Assembly (NCBI GenBank): GCA_003225595.1
Contig: QIAR01000447.1
Location: 1-5,405, forward strand
DNA length: 5,405 nucleotides
Direction of reading: 5' to 3'
Source of the DNA: Acidobacteriota bacterium
GTDB taxonomy: Bacteria > Acidobacteriota > Terriglobia > Terriglobales > Acidobacteriaceae
This document shows positions 1 through 4,546 of the stretch, one piece after another; position 1 is the stretch's first letter; each line of letters opens with the position of its first letter. The notes under the pieces are model-generated. The model did no database searches and was not told the origin of the DNA. It worked only from the letters and a program-made list of their open reading frames with translations. Position numbers and translations under genes: made by a program.

Positions 1-5
1 CTTTA

Positions 6-70
6 CGCCCCAAAGCACAAAATCCGGAAGTCATTTTACCACTCCTGTAACAGAGATTTGCTAGGTTCGA
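6..70 (+). repeat. Copy 1 of a duplicated promoter segment
   Basis: This segment matches 885-948 almost without gaps (65 against 64 nt). Three blocks are conserved: the CCAAAGCACAAAA-like block at 10-22, the block ending in ACTCCTGTAACA at 41-52, and TGCTAGGTTCGA at 59-70. The DNA between the blocks has diverged (23-33, and the six bases 53-58). Conservation restricted to blocks suggests retained regulatory elements in an old duplication, not a recent copy. Confidence 0.8.
35..67 (+). promoter_or_regulatory. Pho-box-like promoter, upstream copy
   Basis: Two 7-mers, TTTACCA (35-41) and TGTAACA (46-52), are separated by CTCC. This is the 7+4+7 layout with an 11-bp period typical of PhoB/PhoP boxes. 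Nine bases later is an extended -10-like element, TGC TAGGTT (59-67), so the box occupies the -35 position as in PhoB-activated promoters. The first 7-mer is weaker than in the copy before pstC (TTTACCA against TTTAACA). Transcription would start near 74-76 and run through a leader of nearly 300 nt towards the small membrane protein gene. The layout is seen directly; PhoB control is inferred. Confidence 0.45.
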
Positions 71-94
71 GGGCAGTGGGTAGCGTCCGAATTT

Positions 95-171
95 AACCAC
101 GAAGGACACGACGGAATAAGAAGGAAACCGTAAAAGGTGCCCCTTCGTGTAACTTCGTGTCCTTTGTGGTT
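95..171. repeat. Inverted-repeat hairpin element (MITE/REP-like)
   Basis: The arms 95-113 and 153-171 are inverted copies matching at 17 of 19 positions (AACCACGAAGGACACGA against AACCACAAAGGACACGA). The 39-nt interior can pair further: AAGG 121-124 with CCTT 142-145, and ACC 127-129 with GGT 136-138, so nearly the whole unit can fold as one long hairpin. CTTCGTGT also occurs twice in tandem (143-150, 153-160). Similar ACCACGAAGGACACGAAGG strings are, from memory and unchecked, dispersed intergenic repeats in Acidobacteriota and Planctomycetota. There is no coding capacity, so any movement would need enzymes supplied in trans. Confidence 0.75.
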
Positions 172-200
172 TATGAAATTAGGACACCACCAGACAGTGT

Positions 201-240
201 GCAACCAGGCACGCCGCTTAACCGGACCGCAACCCATTAC
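201..240 (+). repeat. Copy 1 of the pst leader block
   Basis: GCAACCAGGCAC (201-212) and TTAACCGGACCGC with the following ACCCATTAC (218-240) recur at 957-968 and 983-1005. The copy here is 9 nt shorter between the two halves (5 against 14 nt). In the second copy this block follows the promoter segment directly, whereas here it is pushed away by the hairpin-bearing insert. In this copy it is not part of a credible reading frame: the frame equivalent to pstC reaches TGA after about 26 codons. Confidence 0.75.
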
Positions 241-368
241 AGCCGTGCCCGTATGGCGCGGGAGGCGCAACCAGAACTGACGCCCAAAAATCTAACCCCG
301 GATTTCGGAACTTCGTCTTTTCCGATGCGCGGACACTTGTGAGATCCGTGGTTTATTCTTCTTTCGAC

Positions 369-791
369 ATGAATCGTCCAATTGGCGTCACCGTCATCGC
401 CGCAGTTTTCGTCTTTGTTGCTGCCTACCTGTTTGTCATCGGGTTACTGATGCTTTCGCGCCCCGGACTGATCTCCATGGCTGCGGGCGCGCCTGTGCTT
501 GGCGGGCTAGAAGTCGCCGGTCCCTACGCTTTTATCTTGGCGGGCGTTTTTGGAGCAGGAGTCGGTTTCGGCCTGTTGCGTCTGAACAACTGGGCGAGGC
601 GGCTGGCGATCATCATTACCCTGATTGGCGTAGTGCTGCTGATTCCAGGAGTATCGAGCAGCGTCGTGGATTTTCAAGTCGGCAAGCTGGCAGGGGAAGG
701 CTTGCAGATTATTCTACGCGCTACGGTGGTCTGGTACTTGTATCAGGAGCCGATCGCTGAAGTTTTTCATAACAAACCTGGCACTGGTTAA
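369..791 (+). CDS. Small four-helix inner-membrane protein, unknown function
   Basis: This 140-residue protein is strongly hydrophobic. Likely membrane segments lie near residues 5-29, 50-70, 78-98 and 108-126. The N-terminal MNRPIGVTV and the central GLLRLNNWARRLAI (residues 68-81) are the recognisable pieces: RP-x-GVT before the first helix and a Trp-Ala-Arg motif between helices 2 and 3 recur in small uncharacterised membrane proteins that I associate with Acidobacteriota. I know no function for them. I chose the ATG at 369 because it begins exactly at this motif; in-frame GTG starts at 339 and 348 would add 10 or 7 residues without membrane character. No Shine-Dalgarno is obvious. The gene lies between two copies of the pst control region, where pstS might be expected, but it is not a phosphate-binding protein: it has no export signal and is too small and too hydrophobic. 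Confidence 0.75.
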   Translation: MNRPIGVTVIAAVFVFVAAYLFVIGLLMLSRPGLISMAAGAPVLGGLEVAGPYAFILAGVFGAGVGFGLLRLNNWARRLAIIITLIGVVLLIPGVSSSVVDFQVGKLAGEGLQIILRATVVWYLYQEPIAEVFHNKPGTG

Positions 792-884
792 CACGAGTCA
801 CAAAAATGCTTCATGCTTGTCTCCTGCGGAAGTGCACATCTCAAGAAAGTCTTAGATTCACCTGCTTACCAACCTGCTCCTGAC
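792..884. other. Intergenic spacer without recognised features
   Basis: This spacer lies between the stop of the small membrane protein gene and the start of the second promoter repeat. I see no hairpin followed by a T-run, no RNA gene and no open frame with a plausible start. Nothing here would clearly stop transcription from the upstream gene, so read-through into pst is possible. Confidence 0.4.
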
Positions 885-948
885 CGCCCAAAGCACAAAA
901 CTGAAAGCGATTTTTAACACTCCTGTAACACGGCTCTGCTAGGTTCGA
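885..948 (+). repeat. Copy 2 of the duplicated promoter segment
   Basis: This is the counterpart of 6-70. The CGCCCAAAGCACAAAA block (885-900) is one C shorter than in copy 1, the Pho-box-like core ends in CTCCTGTAACA (920-930), and CTGCTAGGTTCGA (936-948) closes the segment. From 901 on, the alignment needs no gap. This copy lies immediately before pstC and is probably the working pst promoter. Confidence 0.8.
913..945 (+). promoter_or_regulatory. Pho-box-like promoter of the pst operon
   Basis: The direct repeat TTTAACA (913-919), CTCC, TGTAACA (924-930) has the 11-bp period of a Pho box and resembles the TTAACA-type half-sites of PhoP as much as the CTGTCAT-type of enterobacterial PhoB. 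It is followed 9 nt later by an extended -10-like sequence, TGC TAGGTT (937-945). The expected transcription start is about 952-953, practically on the first possible start codons of pstC. A location before pst genes, where PhoB-type regulators act in most bacteria, supports the call. The regulator itself is not in the window. Confidence 0.6.
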
Positions 949-952
949 TGTG

Positions 953-1987
953 ATGGGCAACCAGGCACTTCCGAGACCTCGTTTAACCGGACCGCGACCC
1001 ATTACCGGGAGAGAGGTTAAGGCAGGACCCAAATCGCGGTCGAGTCTTTTGATTCACACCTCAAGTGGTGAACTGGCGGATCGCACATTCCGATTCGCCA
1101 TGCTGCTGTGCGCCGCTACTGTGCTCGGTTTACTCGTTCTCATCGTCTACGAACTGGTTGTGCATTCTCAACTCTCCTGGCGCACCTTCGGCTGGAGCTT
1201 CTTTGTCGGCCACAATTGGGATCCGGTCCAGGAACAGTTTGGGGCTATGCCTTTCATATACGGCACGCTGGTCTCGTCGTTGCTGGCCTTGATCCTGTCC
1301 GTCCCGCTCGCCATCGGCGTAGCCGTGTTCACCACCGAAATGTGCCCCAAGTGGCTGCGCGGACCACTGTCCTTCACCACGGAATTGCTGGCCGCCATCC
1401 CCAGCGTGATTTACGGACTCTGGGCCATCTTCGTGCTGGTTCCGCTCCTGCGTCTTTACGTGCAGCCCTTCCTGGCTCGCACACTGGGCTGGACCGGGCT
1501 TTTCGAGGGACCTCCCTACGGCATCGGAATGTTGGCGGCGGGCATCGTCCTGGCCATCATGATTGTCCCTATCATTTCTTCAATCACCCGTGAAGTCCTG
1601 ACGGCCGTTCCGCAGCACCAGCGGGAAGGCGTATTTGCTCTGGGCGCGACGCGCTGGGAGATGATCCGCATCGGCGTCCTGCGGAACGCACGCGCCGGAA
1701 TCGTGGGCGGAGTTATCCTCGGCCTCGGCCGCGCTCTCGGCGAGACCATGGCCGTGACCATGGTCATCGGCAATCGCCCGGAGATTGCGCGCTCCCTGTT
1801 CGCCCCGGGATACACCATGGCCAGCGTTATTGCCAACGAATTCAGCGAGGCCACAGGCGACGTCTACCTCTCTGCTTTGGTTGAAATTGGGTTGGCTCTC
1901 TTTCTGGTCACGATTATCGTGAATGCACTGGCACGCCTTATGGTGTGGAGTGTTACGCGAGGCCAGCCAGCGAGGGCTCATGTCTGA
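953..1987 (+). CDS. pstC: Phosphate ABC transporter permease PstC
   Basis: PstC is one of two membrane subunits of the high-affinity phosphate importer PstSCAB in the cytoplasmic membrane. Counting from ATG 953 the protein has 344 residues. Helix 1 lies near 48-70, helix 2 near 101-126, helix 3 near 144-168 (with IPSVIYGLW at 149-157), helix 4 near 190-211, helix 5 near 249-273 and helix 6 near 311-333. The EAA coupling loop that contacts PstB is visible at about 224-253 (REGVFALGATRWEMIR onward), followed by RALGETMAV (260-268), a hallmark of Pst permeases. The 3' end overlaps pstA by 8 nt. The start is uncertain. GTG 950 and ATG 953 lie at the predicted transcription start, so ATG 953 would make a leaderless mRNA. 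TTG 1049 gives 312 residues, closer to the usual length, and keeps the cytoplasmic GELADRTFRF segment before helix 1. The function is certain; the N-terminus is not. Confidence 0.95.
   Translation: MGNQALPRPRLTGPRPITGREVKAGPKSRSSLLIHTSSGELADRTFRFAMLLCAATVLGLLVLIVYELVVHSQLSWRTFGWSFFVGHNWDPVQEQFGAMPFIYGTLVSSLLALILSVPLAIGVAVFTTEMCPKWLRGPLSFTTELLAAIPSVIYGLWAIFVLVPLLRLYVQPFLARTLGWTGLFEGPPYGIGMLAAGIVLAIMIVPIISSITREVLTAVPQHQREGVFALGATRWEMIRIGVLRNARAGIVGGVILGLGRALGETMAVTMVIGNRPEIARSLFAPGYTMASVIANEFSEATGDVYLSALVEIGLALFLVTIIVNALARLMVWSVTRGQPARAHV
957..1005 (+). repeat. Copy 2 of the pst leader block, overlapping the 5' end of the pstC frame
   Basis: This block repeats 201-240 with 9 extra bases in the middle (969-982 is 14 nt, against 5 nt in copy 1). 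It lies inside the longest pstC reading frame, covering about residues 2-17 of the ATG-953 form. Because its counterpart upstream is not translated, the block may be an untranslated leader and not coding sequence. Confidence 0.7.
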
Positions 1988-2870
1988 GCGCTGCACAACT
2001 TCCGCGGCTCATGCGAGTGTTCTCAGGATCAGCCTTAGGCGACGCGCCACCGATCATCTGGCGACCTTCGTGGCTGTGCTTACGGTCGTGCTTGTCCTGC
2101 TGCCCCTGGTAGCGATATTTACGTACCTGGTTTATCGCGGCGTCGGCTCCATCAATTGGGCCTTCCTAACGCAAACTCCCAAACCGGTTGGTGAACCCGG
2201 AGGCGGGATGGCCAATGCCATCGGCGGGTCGGTTGTGATCCTGGCGATTGCCAGCCTCTTGGGAGTGCCTGTGGGGATCGGCGCCGGGATATATCTATCG
2301 GAGTATGGCCGCAATCGTTTCGGCGATTTAATTCGCTTTACCTCAGATGTGCTTAACGGCGTGCCATCGATCGTGATCGGCATCGTCGCCTATAGCCTCG
2401 TCGTTCTGCGCCAGAGACACTTCTCCGCCCTGGCTGGAGGCGTGGCCCTAGCCATCATGATGGTGCCCACGATTACCCGCACTACGGAAGAAATGCTTCT
2501 GCTGGTGCCGCAAGCTATTCGCGAGGCAGCATATGGCCTGGGCTTGCCGCGCTGGCGCACAACGCTCTCTATTACGTTGCGAACCGCTACCTCGGGTGTG
2601 ATCACCGGTGTCATGCTGGCTTTTGCTCGCGTTGCCGGAGAGACAGCACCGTTGCTGTTTACCGCTTTCGGAAATCAGTACTGGAACATGAACGTTAACC
2701 AGCCGACGGCTGCCTTGCCGCTACAGATCTTCACCTACGCCATTTCTCCTTTCGATGAGTGGCACCGCCAGGCTTGGGCGGGCGCATTAGTGTTGATTAT
2801 CCTGATCGTGGGCGCTGTCACTGCGGTGCGCATCGCCGTGCGTCAGGGAAGCTTCGCGGGGGCGAACTAA
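1980..2870 (+). CDS. pstA: Phosphate ABC transporter permease PstA
   Basis: PstA is the second channel subunit of the Pst importer and pairs with PstC. From ATG 1980 it has 296 residues, normal for the family. A short cytoplasmic tail leads to helix 1 near 28-52. The GGGMANAIGGS segment (74-84) precedes helix 2 (about 83-105). RFTSDVLNGVPSIVIGI (119-135) is the characteristic Pst stretch before and within helix 3. The EAA loop is REAAYGLGLPRWRT (181-194), followed by RVAGETAPLL (217-226), which matches RALGETMAV in PstC. The last helix is near 268-286. The frame is open from ATG 1923, but that start would overlap pstC by 65 nt, whereas ATG 1980 has GAGGG (1972-1976) just upstream and gives the compact ATGTCTGA overlap with the pstC stop. 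The gene's own stop forms TAATG with pstB. Confidence 0.96.
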   Translation: MSERCTTSAAHASVLRISLRRRATDHLATFVAVLTVVLVLLPLVAIFTYLVYRGVGSINWAFLTQTPKPVGEPGGGMANAIGGSVVILAIASLLGVPVGIGAGIYLSEYGRNRFGDLIRFTSDVLNGVPSIVIGIVAYSLVVLRQRHFSALAGGVALAIMMVPTITRTTEEMLLLVPQAIREAAYGLGLPRWRTTLSITLRTATSGVITGVMLAFARVAGETAPLLFTAFGNQYWNMNVNQPTAALPLQIFTYAISPFDEWHRQAWAGALVLIILIVGAVTAVRIAVRQGSFAGAN

Positions 2871-3628
2871 TGGGTGTTGGTATCCAGGTCGAAAACCTGA
2901 ATGCCTGGTACGGCAAGACCCAGGCGCTGCAAGATATCAGCCTCAACGTCCTTGCCAACCATGCCACAGCGCTGATCGGACCTTCGGGTTGCGGAAAATC
3001 GACCTTCATCCGTTGCTTGAACCGCATGCACGAAACCATCCCTGAGGCCCGCGTGAACGGCCGCGTCCGCATCGGCGACCTGGATGCCTACAACAGTACG
3101 TCGGCAAGCCAGCTACGACGTCGGGTTGGCATGGTCTTTCAGAAGCCGAACCCTTTTCCCAGCATGTCGATCTACGACAACGTGGCGTCTGGGCTGAAAC
3201 TCAATGGCTTTCGTGACCGCAAGAAACTGGATGAAGTGGTCGAGCGCTCTTTGAATGCCTCTGCTTTGTGGGACGAGGTCAAGGATTTCGTGCACAAGCA
3301 ATCAGGTGCCAGCCTCTCCGGCGGACAGCAGCAGCGTCTATGCATAGCTCGCGCTCTGGCGGTCGAACCCGAAGTTCTGCTCATGGACGAGCCTTGCTCT
3401 GCGCTGGATCCCATCTCCACTGGCAAAATTGAAGAACTCATCTTCCAGCTTAAGGAGCAATACACCATCGTTATCGTGACGCATAATATGCAACAGGCCG
3501 CCCGCGTCGCCGAGTTTACGGGGTTCTTCCTCCTGGGCAAGCTGATTGAGTTCGACAAGACCGAGAAGATCTTTACCAACCCATCCGACAAACGGACGGA
3601 AGATTACATTACAGGCAGGTTCGGATAA
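2870..3628 (+). CDS. pstB: Phosphate ABC transporter ATPase PstB
   Basis: PstB is the cytoplasmic ATP-hydrolysing subunit that powers phosphate import through PstCA (phosphate-transporting ATPase, EC 7.3.2.1). It has 252 residues, the usual length. All nucleotide-binding motifs are intact: A-loop Tyr14, Walker A GPSGCGKST (37-45), Q-loop Gln91 in VFQKPNPFPSMSIYDN (89-104), signature LSGGQ (149-153), Walker B LLMDEP (170-175) with catalytic Glu174, D-loop SALD (177-180) and H-loop His205. The QKPNPFP-MSIYDNV stretch and the C-terminal TEDYITGRFG are typical of PstB among ABC ATPases. The start is ATG 2870, which shares one base with the pstA stop (TAATG). The frame is open further upstream (ATG 2759), but that part only overlaps pstA and does not look like family sequence. 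A GGGGG run at 2858-2862 is the only Shine-Dalgarno candidate, so translational coupling is likely. Confidence 0.98.
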   Translation: MGVGIQVENLNAWYGKTQALQDISLNVLANHATALIGPSGCGKSTFIRCLNRMHETIPEARVNGRVRIGDLDAYNSTSASQLRRRVGMVFQKPNPFPSMSIYDNVASGLKLNGFRDRKKLDEVVERSLNASALWDEVKDFVHKQSGASLSGGQQQRLCIARALAVEPEVLLMDEPCSALDPISTGKIEELIFQLKEQYTIVIVTHNMQQAARVAEFTGFFLLGKLIEFDKTEKIFTNPSDKRTEDYITGRFG

Positions 3629-4320
3629 TGCGTACGCGCTTTCAGCAGGGACTCGACGAACTCCGGCAGAAGCTGCTCCGTATGGGCGGCCTCGCCGAAC
3701 AGGCCGTAGATCGGGCTTGCCAGGCCTATATCGATCGCGACCTGGCGCGCTGCCAGATGATCCTTGAGGGCGAAACCATGATCAACATTACCGAGCGGGA
3801 AATCGATGAGCACGCCTTCGATCTGCTCGCCATGCAGCAGCCCATGGCCAAAGACCTCCGTTTCATTCTGGCGGTGACCAAGATCAATTCCGATCTCGAG
3901 CGCGTGGGCGACCAGGCAGTCAATATCGCGGAGCGTGTTATGGATATGGTCGAGCTGCCTGCAGCCGACTTGCCCGTCGACATTCCGCGCATGGCCGCTG
4001 CGGTCAGTGCCATGGTCCGCCGCGCTCTCGAATCCTTCATCGAAGCCAAAGCTGAACTGGCACAGGCTGTGCTCGAGATGGACAACGTCGTCGACCGCAT
4101 GCGCGACGAAGCCTTTATTATGCTGGTCAAAACCATGAATGATCGCCCAGAGGCCACGCGCCAGGCGCTCGATGCGTTACTCATTGCCCGCAACCTGGAG
4201 CGCGTAGCTGATCACGCCACCAACATCGCCGAGGACGTCATCTTCTGGGTGCGCGGCGCGGATGTGCGCCACAATGTACATGAACTAAATTCTCGTCGTC
4301 CGCGCCATTTCCCGAAATAA
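3628..4320 (+). CDS. phoU: Phosphate signalling protein PhoU
   Basis: PhoU is a cytoplasmic all-helical protein that links the Pst transporter to the PhoR sensor kinase, keeping the Pho response off when phosphate is plentiful and restraining Pst uptake. The 230-residue length is normal. The two-fold repeat of three-helix bundles is visible in its paired metal-binding motifs: DLERVGDQAVNIAE (89-102) in the first half and NLERVADHATNIAE (189-202) in the second, each with the E-x3-D-x3-N-x2-E pattern that binds iron or other metal clusters in known structures. AMQQPMAKDLRFI (68-80) is the usual helix before the first motif. ATG 3628 overlaps the pstB stop by one base (TAATG); only a weak AGG (3617-3619) lies upstream, so it is probably coupled to pstB translation. 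It is the last gene of the operon. The basic C-terminal tail (SRRPRHFPK) is probably disordered. Confidence 0.97.
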   Translation: MRTRFQQGLDELRQKLLRMGGLAEQAVDRACQAYIDRDLARCQMILEGETMINITEREIDEHAFDLLAMQQPMAKDLRFILAVTKINSDLERVGDQAVNIAERVMDMVELPAADLPVDIPRMAAAVSAMVRRALESFIEAKAELAQAVLEMDNVVDRMRDEAFIMLVKTMNDRPEATRQALDALLIARNLERVADHATNIAEDVIFWVRGADVRHNVHELNSRRPRHFPK

Positions 4321-4322
4321 CT

Positions 4323-4342
4323 TAAAGTGCTTCTTTACTTTA
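4323..4342 (+). terminator. Weak hairpin after phoU, doubtful terminator
   Basis: A 6-bp AT-rich stem, TAAAGT with ACTTTA, encloses an 8-nt loop starting 3 nt after the phoU stop codon. The position suits the end of an operon, but the stem is weak and no run of T follows. Termination here would need Rho or another factor. Confidence 0.15.
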
Positions 4343-4537
4343 GAATGGTTCCTCAGGCCAGCTCCCGTTTGAGGCATTCGCGTCCGTGTAGCGTTCTGGC
4401 GCTGCCAATGTCTGACATCAGATGAGAGACGACGCACAAGCGCTGTTGCCTGTGCGGCAAGCAAAGCTCGGCTCTTAAATTTTCGGCAGTTCTTTCCTGC
4501 AGCCGCCAGCCGATGTTACAAATTAGTATTTCAATTT

Positions 4538-4542
4538 GAGGA
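4538..4542 (+). promoter_or_regulatory. Shine-Dalgarno of the propeller gene
   Basis: GAGGA ends 4 nt before GTG 4547, close but workable. It is the best ribosome-binding candidate in this spacer, and it supports the GTG start because the hydrophobic signal sequence begins immediately after it. Confidence 0.55.
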
Positions 4543-4546
4543 CATT

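Larger units (their letters stand above)
4321..4546. other. phoU to propeller-gene spacer with weak dyads
   Basis: No gene or RNA is recognised here. Three small dyads are visible: TAAAGT/ACTTTA (4323-4328 and 4337-4342) right after the phoU stop, TCTGA-CA-TCAGA (4411-4422), and CGCACA/TGTGCG (4433-4438 and 4451-4456). None is followed by a T-run, so none is a convincing intrinsic terminator. No Pho-box-like pair of 7-mers with 11-bp spacing is seen on the + strand. The purine-rich GAGGA (4538-4542) belongs to the next gene. Confidence 0.4.

Noticed and set aside
61..270. Minus-strand open frame sharing a GPVKR-containing peptide with another minus-strand frame at 841-1032
   Set aside because: The shared peptide follows from the DNA repeat blocks 201-240 and 957-1005 read backwards. 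The rest of the two peptides is unrelated, one crosses the hairpin element and the other crosses the pst promoter, so this is not a small-protein family.
157..342. Plus-strand 61-codon open frame before the small membrane protein gene
   Set aside because: It starts within the right arm of the inverted repeat, has no ribosome-binding site or recognisable family, and its composition does not look coding.
1108..1593. 161-codon open frame inside pstC in another frame, and long minus-strand frames at 1516-1996
   Set aside because: pstC has clear family motifs over this whole stretch. These frames give Arg/His-rich or low-quality peptides typical of shadow frames in GC-rich genes.
3726..4193. 155-codon minus-strand open frame opposite phoU, and a 139-codon one opposite pstB (3172-3591)
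   Set aside because: They are Ser/Arg-rich antisense shadows of well-conserved genes, with no independent start signals.
4411..4456. Dyads TCTGA-CA-TCAGA and CGCACA/TGTGCG as an operator or terminator
   Set aside because: The stems are 5 and 6 bp with no T-run and no link to a known binding site. Dyads of this size are expected by chance in a 226-nt spacer.
4512..4530. TGTTACA before the propeller gene as a reverse-oriented Pho box
   Set aside because: It is the reverse complement of the TGTAACA half-site, but no second 7-mer lies at 11-bp spacing on either side and the orientation points away from the gene.
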